Source: DATNBT01 sp964579765 (GTDB taxonomy: Bacteria; Acidobacteriota; Vicinamibacteria; Vicinamibacterales; CAVVIG01). From it: DNA of 11,302 bases. The notes below the pieces were generated by a model. That model was not told the DNA's origin. It saw only the letters and a program-made list of their open reading frames with translations, and ran no database searches. Shown in pieces: positions 1-6,458 of this stretch (position 1 is the first letter of the stretch; every line of letters starts with the position of its first letter). The stretch is taken from contig CAZOIK010000123.1 of the NCBI GenBank assembly GCA_964579765.1, positions 1 through 11,302 of the forward strand. Reading direction: 5' to 3'. The translations under genes and the position numbers were made by a program.

Positions 1-681
1 CCGACCGGCTCGGGCAAGTCGGTGCTCATCAGCCTGCTCGCGCGTGTGTACGATCCGCCGCCGGGGACGGTGTTCCTCGACGGCGTGGACGTCCGCGATC
101 TGCCGCTCGCGACGCTGCGAGGCGCAATCGGCTTCGTGCCGCAGGAGCCGTTCCTCTTCTCCGACACGCTCGGCGCGAATGTCGCGTTCGGATACGACGC
201 GCAGCAGGCCGGCGGCCCTGAAAGGGCCGCCCTCCGTACGTCGGCGGAACGAGACGAGCGCATCCTTCACGCCGCGGCCGTGTCGCGGCTCGACAAGGAC
301 GTCTCCGACTTTCCCGACGGCTACGAGACCATGGTCGGCGAGCGCGGGATCACGCTCTCGGGCGGACAGAAGCAGCGGACGGCGCTCGCGCGCGCCATCG
401 CGGTCGATCCGAAGATCCTCGTCCTCGACGACGCGCTGTCGGCCGTCGACACGTACACCGAAGAAGAGATCCTGGCGCGGCTGCGCGGCGTCATGCGCGA
501 GCGCACCTCGATCATCGTCTCGCACCGGATCTCGACCGTGCGCGACGCCGACCTGATCCTCGTCCTCGAGGACGGGCGCATCGTCCAGCGCGGCACGCAC
601 GACGAGCTGGTCCGCGCCGGCGGTCTGTACGCCGAGCTGCACAAGAAACAGCTGCTCGAAGAGGAGCTCGCCGCGTCATGA
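1..681 (+). CDS. ABC exporter half-transporter, ATP-binding domain (5' truncated)
   Basis: This is the C-terminal nucleotide-binding domain of an ABC exporter. The reading frame is open from base 1, and the start and membrane domain lie outside the window; 226 residues are visible. The first codons read PTGSGKS, the Walker A motif. The Q-loop Gln is at 142-144, the signature LSGGQ at 355-369, Walker B ILVLDD at 415-432 and the H-loop His at 523-525. The residue after Walker B is Asp (430-432) instead of the catalytic Glu, as in MdlA, BmrC and other degenerate-site halves of heterodimeric exporters. The stop overlaps the next gene's start by 4 bases (ATGA), so the two are probably co-translated partners. 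A palindromic repeat at 211-233 is read through in frame as GGPERAAL. It makes the stretch between Q-loop and signature about 15 residues longer than I recall for MdlA. The substrate cannot be told from the sequence; lipid or drug export is typical of the family. Confidence 0.93.
   Translation, partial: PTGSGKSVLISLLARVYDPPPGTVFLDGVDVRDLPLATLRGAIGFVPQEPFLFSDTLGANVAFGYDAQQAGGPERAALRTSAERDERILHAAAVSRLDKDVSDFPDGYETMVGERGITLSGGQKQRTALARAIAVDPKILVLDDALSAVDTYTEEEILARLRGVMRERTSIIVSHRISTVRDADLILVLEDGRIVQRGTHDELVRAGGLYAELHKKQLLEEELAAS
211..233. repeat. Palindromic repeat, copy 1, inside ABC coding frame
   Basis: A 23-base unit with perfect 9-base arms, GGCGGCCCT (211-219) and AGGGCCGCC (223-231), around GAA, followed by CT. 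It is identical over 23 bases to 2448-2470. It is translated as GGPERAAL in a surface region of the ATPase domain between Q-loop and signature. It looks like a dispersed REP-like or Rickettsia-palindrome-like element that inserted without breaking the frame; that origin is inference from two copies. Confidence 0.8.
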
Positions 682-2480
682 CGCCGCAAGACGACGAGAT
701 CCTCGGCAAGGCGTACGACGCGCGGCTGATGCGGCGGCTGCTGCAGTATCTGCGGCCGTACTGGCGACAGGTCGCGATCGCGTTCGCCGCGATCATCCTC
801 GGCGCGGCCGGCCAGCTCGCGCAGCCGTACATCATCAAGGTCGCGATCGATCGGCACATCGCGACCGGACGGATCGAGGGGCTCGACACGCTGGCGCTGC
901 TGTACCTGCTGATCGTGGTCGCGGGCTTCGCGTTCGAGTACCTGCAGACGTGGACGCTGCAGCTGACCGGCCAGCGGATCATGTTCGACCTCCGCATGAC
1001 CATCTACAACCACCTGCAGGAGCTCGACCTGCAGTACTACGACCGCAACCCCGTCGGCCGGCTGATGACGCGCGTCACCTCGGACGTGGACGCGATCAAC
1101 GATCTGTTCACCTCGGGCGTCGTCACCGTGTTCGGCGACGTGTTCTCGCTCGTCGGGATCATGGCCATCATGGTCTGGATGAACTGGCGGCTCGCGCTCG
1201 TCGCGTTCTCCGTGCTGCCGCTCATCGTCGTCATCACGCAGTGGTTCCGGCGGCACGTCCGCGAGTCGTACCGCGTCGTCCGCGGGTACATCGCGCGCAT
1301 CAACGCGTTCCTGCAGGAAAACCTCACCGGGATGGCAACCGTGCAGCTGTTCCGCCGCGAGGCCGTGAACTTCGAGCGGTTCGACGAGATCGACCGCAAG
1401 CATCGCGACGCCAACTTCGAGTCGATCTTCTACTACTCGGTGTTCTACCCGGCGATCGAGCTCGTCGCCGCGCTCGCCTCGGCGCTCATCATCTGGTACG
1501 GCGGCGCCAGCGTCCTGCACCACGTGCTGACGATGGGCGCGCTCGTGGCGTTCATGCAGTACTCGCAGCGCTTCTTCCGGCCGATCAGCGACATGTCGGA
1601 AAAGTTCAACATCATGCAGGCGGCGATGGCGTCGTCCGAGCGGATTTTCAAGCTCGTTGACGAGCCGATCGTCATTCAGCAGCCGGCGGCGCCCCGTCGT
1701 CGCGAGAGTGTCGGCCAGGCAGGCCACATCGTGTTCGATCACGTCTGGTTCGCGTACAACGGCGACGACTACGTGCTGCGCGACATCAGCTTCGAGGTGA
1801 AGCCGGGGCAGCGCATCGGCATCGTCGGCGCGACGGGCTCGGGAAAAACGACGCTCATCAACCTGCTGCTGCGGTTCTACGACGTGTCGAAGGGGCGGAT
1901 CACCGTTGACGGCGTGGACATCCGCGAGCTCGATCTCGGCGACCTGCGCGGCCTGTTCAGCCTCGTGCTTCAGGACGTGCACCTGTTCTCGGGGACGATT
2001 GCCGAGAACATCCGCCTCGGGCAGGCGATCGACGACGAGCACGTCAGGCGCGCCGCGCACGCGGTGCATGCCGACGCGTTCATCGAGCGGCTGCCGGACG
2101 GCTACCAGACCGCGGTCGCCGAGCGCGGCTCGACGCTCTCGGTCGGGCAGAAGCAGTTGCTGTCGTTCGCGCGCGCGCTCGCATTCGACCCGCGCGTCCT
2201 GATTCTGGATGAGGCCACGTCGAGCGTGGACACCGAAACCGAGCTGCTGATCCGAGACGCGCTGCAGGTGCTGATGGCGGGCCGTACGACCATCGCGGTC
2301 GCGCATCGGCTCTCGACAATCCAGGACATGGATCGCATCCTGGTGTTCCACAAAGGCCAGCTCCGCGAAGCCGGCACGCATCAGGAATTGCTCGCCGAAC
2401 GCGGGATCTATTTCAGGCTCTTCGAATTGCAGTACAAGAACGCAGAGGGCGGCCCTGAAAGGGCCGCCCTACGAGCGTAA
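678..2480 (+). CDS. ABC exporter half-transporter, membrane plus ATP-binding domains
   Basis: A complete 600-residue half-transporter. Hydrophobic membrane segments lie around residues 33-53, 71-92, 150-190 (two) and 252-295 (two). The ATPase domain runs from about 350 to 585. It has Walker A GATGSGKT (384-391), Q-loop Q432, signature LSVGQ (487-491, Val for the usual Gly), Walker B VLILDE (507-512) with catalytic E512, D-loop SSVD (515-518) and H543. With the preceding gene this makes a classic asymmetric pair. The good ATP site uses this protein's Walker motifs with the partner's LSGGQ; the degenerate site uses the partner's Asp and this LSVGQ. The pattern matches MdlB/BmrD-type partners. 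The ATG at 678 lies in the ATGA overlap with the upstream gene, implying translational coupling. The natural C-terminus seems to end near LFELQYK; the last ten residues (GGPERAALRA) come from a palindromic repeat at 2447-2469. The transported substrate is unknown. Confidence 0.95.
   Translation: MTPQDDEILGKAYDARLMRRLLQYLRPYWRQVAIAFAAIILGAAGQLAQPYIIKVAIDRHIATGRIEGLDTLALLYLLIVVAGFAFEYLQTWTLQLTGQRIMFDLRMTIYNHLQELDLQYYDRNPVGRLMTRVTSDVDAINDLFTSGVVTVFGDVFSLVGIMAIMVWMNWRLALVAFSVLPLIVVITQWFRRHVRESYRVVRGYIARINAFLQENLTGMATVQLFRREAVNFERFDEIDRKHRDANFESIFYYSVFYPAIELVAALASALIIWYGGASVLHHVLTMGALVAFMQYSQRFFRPISDMSEKFNIMQAAMASSERIFKLVDEPIVIQQPAAPRRRESVGQAGHIVFDHVWFAYNGDDYVLRDISFEVKPGQRIGIVGATGSGKTTLINLLLRFYDVSKGRITVDGVDIRELDLGDLRGLFSLVLQDVHLFSGTIAENIRLGQAIDDEHVRRAAHAVHADAFIERLPDGYQTAVAERGSTLSVGQKQLLSFARALAFDPRVLILDEATSSVDTETELLIRDALQVLMAGRTTIAVAHRLSTIQDMDRILVFHKGQLREAGTHQELLAERGIYFRLFELQYKNAEGGPERAALRA
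2447..2470. repeat. Palindromic repeat, copy 2, at end of ABC gene
   Basis: Perfect 10-base arms, GGGCGGCCCT (2447-2456) and AGGGCCGCCC (2460-2469), around GAA. It is the same element as at 211-233, in the same orientation and the same reading frame (GGPERAAL), and supplies the C-terminal tail of the second ABC gene just before the TAA at 2478-2480. It lies 24 bases from the stop of the convergent 3D-domain gene, so as RNA the hairpin might also protect or terminate transcripts from either side. There is no T-tract on either strand, so it is not called an intrinsic terminator. Confidence 0.8.
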
Positions 2481-2493
2481 GTGCGAGCGTGCC

Positions 2494-3000
2494 TCAATTG
2501 CTCGCGTTCGTGGATATCGGCTTGAAGATCTTGTCGAGGAACGTGGGCGTCGTCGCGCGGGGACTCCACCCAAGGCGAAGCACGGTCAGGTGGATTGGCT
2601 GGCGGCCGAAATCCAGCGCCTCGTTGCAGCTCCACATATACAGATCGACCTGCCGGCCCTGTACCGCCGGGCCGGTGTCGAGCACCGTATAGATTCCGTT
2701 GTAGTGCCCGGGCAGCGAGTCGATCTCGACGACCGAGCCAACTGGCAGCAGGTCGGGGTCGGCGGCGGCAATCCCGCTGTGGATCGAGGCGCCGGACGCC
2801 GTTATCTCCCCCTTGCAGTAGGCCGTGGCGCTGAAGGCCAGCCGGGCGCCAGGCGTCGGCAGGGCCGTGGTCTCCCGGAGGACCGCCTGCCTGGCGGCAT
2901 ATTTCGAGTCGAGAATCGTGACTTCGTACGTCGAGACGAACGCCACGCTCGCCACCACCGTGACGACGGCCTTTCGCCAGAACGATTTCGAGATAATCAC
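2494..3000 (-). CDS. 3D-domain (double-psi beta-barrel) secreted or anchored protein
   Basis: A 168-residue protein. Basic residues (K5, R9, K10) precede a hydrophobic stretch at about 11-23 (AVVTVVASVAFVS), so it is probably exported or anchored by an uncleaved N-terminal segment. Residues about 55-122 match the 3D domain found in MltA- and resuscitation-factor-like cell-wall proteins. The three conserved aspartates are visible: D81 in AADP, D108 in VLDTG and D119 in VDLYM. Members are linked to peptidoglycan cleavage or binding, so a cell-envelope role is likely but not shown here. The chosen start is GTG at 3000, since no in-frame ATG lies nearby. GGGAGG abuts this GTG directly, too close for a normal Shine-Dalgarno site, while a TACAAT box sits exactly where transcription would begin at the GTG. 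The gene converges on the ABC pair with only 13 bases between stop codons. Confidence 0.82.
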   Translation of the reverse strand: MIISKSFWRKAVVTVVASVAFVSTYEVTILDSKYAARQAVLRETTALPTPGARLAFSATAYCKGEITASGASIHSGIAAADPDLLPVGSVVEIDSLPGHYNGIYTVLDTGPAVQGRQVDLYMWSCNEALDFGRQPIHLTVLRLGWSPRATTPTFLDKIFKPISTNASN

Positions 3001-3006
3001 CCTCCC

Positions 3007-3012
3007 ATTGTA
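3007..3012 (-). promoter_or_regulatory. Candidate -10 box for the 3D-domain gene
   Basis: On the minus strand this reads TACAAT, five of six matches to the TATAAT consensus. Its last base is 7 bases from the first base of the GTG start at 3000, so transcription would begin at or next to the start codon. No convincing -35 TTGACA is seen about 17 bases further upstream, where the sequence is C/G-rich. Confidence 0.4.
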
Positions 3013-3030
3013 GGGGTCGCCGGGGGCGGG

Positions 3031-3050
3031 CGCGGCGGGGTTTTGCCGCG
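3031..3050 (-). terminator. Weak terminator-like hairpin after the DUF2062 gene
   Basis: Perfect 6-base arms CGCGGC and GCCGCG flank an 8-base loop, beginning 11 bases past the DUF2062 stop codon. On the minus strand no T-run follows (C-rich sequence instead), so intrinsic termination is doubtful. It may only mark the 3' end of the rny-thiL-DUF2062 transcript. The rest of the short gap (3001-3061) holds the candidate -10 box. Confidence 0.25.
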
Positions 3051-3061
3051 TTGCAGATCTG

Positions 3062-3574
3062 TTATCTCGTGTCTTTGCTATGAATTAGGTGGTGTAGTCG
3101 GCGCCGGCTGGTCACGAAGGCGAGCGCGATCGGGTAGGCGAGGCCTGAAAGGGCGACGGCACCGATCAGCGACCCGACCGTGTAAGGCACCACGAACGGC
3201 CGGAACAGCACGAGCAGATGGTGCCAGAACTCGCGGTGGAAGATGGAGTCTTCGAACAGGGCCATCACGGCCTCGCGGAAGCCTGGGGGCATGTGGTGGC
3301 CCGTCAGCGGCGCGCCGACAAACATGGTCGTGAACGCGTAATAGGGCGCGACGATCCAGGGCAGGTTCGAATACACCCCCAGCAGCACGGCGACGCGGTT
3401 GAAGTTGAGCAGGAACGCGAACGCGACCGCCAGCAGGGTGTGGAACCCGAGGAACGGCGAGAAACCGAAGAACACGCCGAGCGCGAAGGCGGCGGCGGTC
3501 CGTTCGGGGGAGTCCTCGATGTGGAGCAGCGCCCCGAGCCATCGCCGGACCAGCGCACGCGTCAGGTGAATCAT
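3062..3574 (-). CDS. DUF2062 family membrane protein
   Basis: A 170-residue integral membrane protein. The pattern of an amphipathic N-terminus, then RTAAAFALGVFFGFSPFLG (residues 25-43), then NRVAVLLGVYSNLPW (59-73), is characteristic of the DUF2062 family. Hydrophobic segments lie at about 28-57, 60-86 and 118-155, and the C-terminus is short and basic. The biochemical function of the family is not established to my knowledge, and none is asserted here. The ATG at 3574 overlaps the thiL stop in ATGA, so it is probably translated by coupling to thiL and is the last gene of the rny-thiL series. A stretch near its C-terminal codons (around 3142-3156) shares an 11-base match with the palindromic repeat, but the protein there looks like normal family sequence. 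Confidence 0.85.
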   Translation of the reverse strand: MIHLTRALVRRWLGALLHIEDSPERTAAAFALGVFFGFSPFLGFHTLLAVAFAFLLNFNRVAVLLGVYSNLPWIVAPYYAFTTMFVGAPLTGHHMPPGFREAVMALFEDSIFHREFWHHLLVLFRPFVVPYTVGSLIGAVALSGLAYPIALAFVTSRRRLHHLIHSKDTR

Positions 3575-4578
3575 CGGAAATGGTGGTAGCCGGCTGGCAG
3601 CGGCACGCGCACCGGGCCGCCGGGAGTCCGGCGCTCGAGCAGCACGCCGGGTTCACGCGTGCAGACGCCGATGCGCGTCAACTCGACGCCGCCGTGCCGC
3701 CGCGGATTGGCCAGCCTGCGGCCGAGCCTGGCCGGCACCGCCAGAAGCAACTCGTAGTCGTCACCTCCGGTGATGGCGACCTCTTCGACGTCGCGGCCGC
3801 TCCGGCCGAACCAGTCCCGAGCGGCCGGCTCGACCGGCACGCGGTCGGCCTCGACCACGGCGCCGACGCCGCTGGCCAGCGCAATCTGGTGCACACCGTC
3901 GGCCAACCCATCGCTCAGGTCCACGGCCGCGCTGGCGGCGCGATTGCGGGCGACGAGCAAACCCATCCGTACCCGCGGTTCAGGGAAGAGGTACCGCGCT
4001 GCACACGGGTTCGTTTCGCTGCATGCGGACGCGTCCTGCGCCTTGAGCATCTCGAGTCCCGCCGCGGCGGCGCCGATCGTGCCGGTGACCCAGAGCTCGT
4101 CGCCCGCACGCGCGCCGGCCCGGGTCAGCACCTGACGGCGCTTCGCGGTCCCGATCACGGTCACGTCCACGACCAGCGGGCCGGGGGATCGCGTCAGGTT
4201 GCCGCCGGCGAGGTGCAGACGGTAGCGGGCCGCAAGGGCGGTCATGCCGTCGATCATCCCGTCGAAGTCGTCGATGGGCAGCGAGGCCGGCAGCGCGAGC
4301 GAGAGCAGGCAGAGACGCGGCGCGGCGCCCATGGCCGCGAGATCGCTCAGGTTCACGGCGAGCGCACGATGGCCGACCGCGCGCGGCGGCGTGAACGCGC
4401 GGTCGAAGTGCACGCCCTCGACGAGCGCGTCAACGCTCAGCACCTCGAGCCGCTGCGTCTCCGGCTCGACGACCGCCGCATCGTCGCCGATGCCGACGGT
4501 CATCCAGGCGGGCGGCGGCGGCAGGCGGCTGCTGATGCGGGCGACGAGCTCGCGTTCGGTGAAATCGGAAACGGTCAC
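3571..4578 (-). CDS. thiL: Thiamine-monophosphate kinase
   Basis: ThiL phosphorylates thiamine monophosphate to thiamine diphosphate, the last step of cofactor synthesis, in the cytoplasm. The 335-residue protein has the AIRS/PurM-type fold signatures in order: GIGDDAAVV (29-37), a metal and ATP-binding loop; DALVEGVHF (50-58); AVNLSDLAAMGA (74-85); LAGGNLTRSPG (123-133); WVTGTIG (163-169); DLSDGLADG (220-228); and GGDDYELLLAVP (271-282). Length is close to the usual 320-340. The GTG start at 4578 forms a GTGA overlap with the rny stop, and its own stop overlaps the DUF2062 start, so all three are probably one coupled transcript. No other thiamine gene or TPP riboswitch is visible nearby, so expression is probably tied to rny rather than to thiamine supply. 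Confidence 0.95.
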   Translation of the reverse strand: MTVSDFTERELVARISSRLPPPPAWMTVGIGDDAAVVEPETQRLEVLSVDALVEGVHFDRAFTPPRAVGHRALAVNLSDLAAMGAAPRLCLLSLALPASLPIDDFDGMIDGMTALAARYRLHLAGGNLTRSPGPLVVDVTVIGTAKRRQVLTRAGARAGDELWVTGTIGAAAAGLEMLKAQDASACSETNPCAARYLFPEPRVRMGLLVARNRAASAAVDLSDGLADGVHQIALASGVGAVVEADRVPVEPAARDWFGRSGRDVEEVAITGGDDYELLLAVPARLGRRLANPRRHGGVELTRIGVCTREPGVLLERRTPGGPVRVPLPAGYHHFR

Positions 4579-6149
4579 TTCGCGTAGTCAACCGCACGCG
4601 TTTCCCGGATGACGGTGACTTTGATCTGTCCCGGGTACTCGAGCTCGTTCTCGATGCGCCGCGCGATGTCCTTCGACAGCCAGACGGCCTCCTCGTCCGA
4701 GATCTTCTCGCTCTCGACCATGATCCGGATCTCGCGGCCGGCCTGCAGCGCGAACGACTTCGACACGCCCTTGAACGAGTCGGCGATGCCCTCGAGCTTC
4801 TCCAGGCGCTTCACGTACGACTCGAGGATGTCGCGGCGCGCGCCCGGCCGCGCCGCCGAGATGGCGTCGGCCGCCTGCACGAGCATCGCCTCGAGCGACG
4901 GCCAGTCGATGTCCATGTGGTGCGCGGCCATCGCCATGACCACCGGCTCGCTCTCGCCGAACTTCCGGAGCAGCTCGATGCCCAGCTCGAGGTGGGTGCC
5001 CTGCATTTCGCGATCGACGGCCTTGCCGATGTCGTGCAGGAACGCCGCGCGCACGGTGACGTGCGCGTCGAGGCCGACCTCCTTCGCCATGATGCCGGCG
5101 AGGCGCGCGACCTCGGCCGAGTGCGCCAGCATGTTCTGGCCGTAGCTCGTGCGGTACTTCAGACGTCCCATGAGCCGGCGGATCTCGGGGTGCAGATCGT
5201 GCAGTCCGAGGTCGAACGCGACCGCTTCTCCCTCTTTGCGCATCGCCTCGTCGGTCTCGTCCTTCACCTTCTGGACGACCTCCTCGATGCGCACCGGGTG
5301 GATGCGTCCGTCGGCGATGAGGCGCTCGATGGCCTGCTTCGCGATCTCGCGGCGGTAGGGATCGAACGCCGACAGGATGATCGCGCCCGGCGTGTCGTCC
5401 ACGATGAGATCGACGCCGGTGGCGAGCTCGAGCGCGCGGATGTTGCGGCCCTCGCGGCCGATGATGCGTCCCTTGAGATCGTCGCTCGGCAGATCGACCA
5501 CCGAGACCGTCGTCTCGACCGCGTGCTCGCCGGCGCAGCGCTGGATGGCCTGCGTGATGTAGTGCTTGGCGCGATCGACGGCCGTTTCGCGCGCTTCGGC
5601 GTCGAGCCGCTTCAGCAGGTTGGCCGCGTCGTGCCGCGCGTCGGACTCGATCTGCTTCAGCAGGAGTTCCTTGGCTTCCTCGGCGGTCAGGCTGGCCACG
5701 CGCTCCAGCTCGTGCTGCTGGCGCGCGACGAGCTCGTCGTATTTCTTCGCGGCGGCGGCGGCCGTGCGCTCGCGCTCGGTGACGGCGCGGTCGCGGGCGG
5801 CGAGTTCCTTGTCGGTGCGTTCGGCTGTCGCCTGGCGTTCGGCGAGGGAGGTCTCTCGGCGCGTCAGCGTCTGCGCGAGCGCGTCGGCCTCCTGCCGATC
5901 CTTGCGCGCCTGCTGTTCGGCGTCGCGCAGGATCTCGTGGGCCTTCTCCTTGGCCTCGAGCAGCGCTTCCTTCTTCCGCGTCTCCGCGTCGCGCTCGGCG
6001 TCGCGAACGACGCGCGCGGCCTGTTCTTCGGCGCGGCCTACGGTCTCTGCCGCGAGGCGCTTGCGGTTCGACAGCCAGACGACGTAGACGACGGCCGCGG
6101 CCACGATCGTGACGACGAAGTTCGCAACGTAACCGTATATCGGCAACAC
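4575..6149 (-). CDS. rny: Ribonuclease Y
   Basis: A membrane-anchored endoribonuclease that starts mRNA decay. The 524 residues show the full family layout: an N-terminal membrane segment (about 8-26), a long charged Ala/Glu/Arg coiled coil (about 30-200), a KH RNA-binding domain with GRIIGREGRNIR (227-238), and an HD domain with LHDIGK (371-376) giving the catalytic His-Asp pair plus AHSAE (342-346) and AAHHMD further on. Length matches the usual 510-525. The GTG start at 6149 has an AAGGA ribosome site 8 bases upstream. Its stop overlaps the thiL start (GTGA). The position next to zapA and 6S RNA recurs in several deep-branching bacterial groups. Nothing looks damaged. Confidence 0.97.
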   Translation of the reverse strand: MLPIYGYVANFVVTIVAAAVVYVVWLSNRKRLAAETVGRAEEQAARVVRDAERDAETRKKEALLEAKEKAHEILRDAEQQARKDRQEADALAQTLTRRETSLAERQATAERTDKELAARDRAVTERERTAAAAAKKYDELVARQQHELERVASLTAEEAKELLLKQIESDARHDAANLLKRLDAEARETAVDRAKHYITQAIQRCAGEHAVETTVSVVDLPSDDLKGRIIGREGRNIRALELATGVDLIVDDTPGAIILSAFDPYRREIAKQAIERLIADGRIHPVRIEEVVQKVKDETDEAMRKEGEAVAFDLGLHDLHPEIRRLMGRLKYRTSYGQNMLAHSAEVARLAGIMAKEVGLDAHVTVRAAFLHDIGKAVDREMQGTHLELGIELLRKFGESEPVVMAMAAHHMDIDWPSLEAMLVQAADAISAARPGARRDILESYVKRLEKLEGIADSFKGVSKSFALQAGREIRIMVESEKISDEEAVWLSKDIARRIENELEYPGQIKVTVIRETRAVDYAK

Positions 6150-6223
6150 GCGTGACGTCCTTTCCCGTGACCCACTTCGGGCGTTCGTGGAGTCGGCGCC
6201 GCGCGCGGGGTGTGAACCCGCGT

Positions 6224-6258
6224 AGAACTGAGAACTGAGAACTCAGAAGTTAGAACTA
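6224..6258. repeat. Heptad tandem repeat (5 x 7 bases)
   Basis: Five head-to-tail 7-base units: AGAACTG, AGAACTG, AGAACTC, AGAAGTT and AGAACTA. The first two are identical and the others differ by one or two bases. The array starts 2 bases beyond the 3' end of the predicted 6S RNA (minus-strand sense) and lies upstream of rny. Its A/T content contrasts with the GC-rich surroundings. On the minus strand it is T-rich and could help 6S transcription end. Between it and rny (6150-6223) I see only a short GC-rich hairpin and the rny ribosome-binding site. Confidence 0.75.
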
Positions 6259-6260
6259 AT

Positions 6261-6413
6261 GGCTCCGCTTTGCCGTGTGGGGAGGTCGATGAACCTGCGT
6301 AAGCAGGTGGAACCGCTCAGATAAGCGGCGCTTCAGGCTTCCTCGTTGCAGAGGCATGCACACCACGCCGCGTCACGATTCTCTTAGGATGAAACGTTGG
6401 CTCAAACGAGCCT
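6261..6413 (-). ncRNA. ssrS: 6S RNA
   Basis: 6S RNA mimics an open promoter and sequesters the sigma70-type RNA polymerase holoenzyme. On the minus strand the order of conserved blocks matches E. coli 6S: GAGCC then TTTCAT (6403-6390), AGAATCGTGACGC, GGTGTGCATGC (6364-6354), a small apical hairpin CCTC-TGCAAC-GAGG, then AAGCCTGAAG (6340-6331). GCGGCG (6371-6366) pairs with CGCCGC (6330-6325). The 3' side of the central bubble carries the expected extra hairpin CCTGC-TTAC-GCAGG. GGCTC (6412-6408) pairs with GAGCC (6265-6261) to close the RNA at about 153 nt, slightly short for the family. It lies directly downstream of zapA, the classic ssrS neighbourhood. A TGTGAT box (6425-6420) would start transcription at about 6413, but its -35 (TTCGAG) is weak, so processing from the zapA transcript is also possible. 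The ends are approximate. Confidence 0.87.
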
Positions 6414-6423
6414 GCCGCCATCA

Positions 6424-6458
6424 CAAGCAAAGCAGAAACCGACTCGAATCTTAGTCGG
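6424..6458 (-). terminator. Intrinsic terminator-like hairpin at the end of zapA
   Basis: On the minus strand CCGACT and AGTCGG (6458-6453 and 6444-6439) pair around an 8-base loop and are followed by the T-rich run TTTCTGCTTTGCTT. The stem overlaps the zapA stop codon. It probably reduces transcription from the infC-zapA operon into ssrS. The 6-bp stem and interrupted T-run make it moderate in strength. Confidence 0.5.

Noticed and set aside
321..2381. Long open frame on the minus strand opposite the ABC genes
   Set aside because: It mirrors well-supported ABC motifs and its translation is Arg/Asp/His/Val-rich low-complexity sequence with no family match, which is typical of antisense frames in GC-rich DNA.
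3142..3156. Possible third copy of the ABC palindromic repeat (CCTGAAAGGGC shared)
   Set aside because: Only 11 bases match, the palindrome arms are not kept, and the encoded DUF2062 residues look like normal family sequence.
3580..4587. Plus-strand open frame the same length as thiL
   Set aside because: It is exactly antisense to ThiL with all its motifs; no independent support.
4917..6155. Plus-strand open frame opposite rny
   Set aside because: The minus-strand frame encodes a complete RNase Y; the opposite frame has only skewed Ala/Arg/Leu/Asp composition.
6201..6222. T-arm-like hairpin on the minus strand (GCGGG-TTCACAC-CCCGC), followed by sequence ending CTCCA
   Set aside because: No D-arm, anticodon arm or matching acceptor strand upstream, and the loop breaks the TTCRA consensus. 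It is neither a tRNA nor a tmRNA end.
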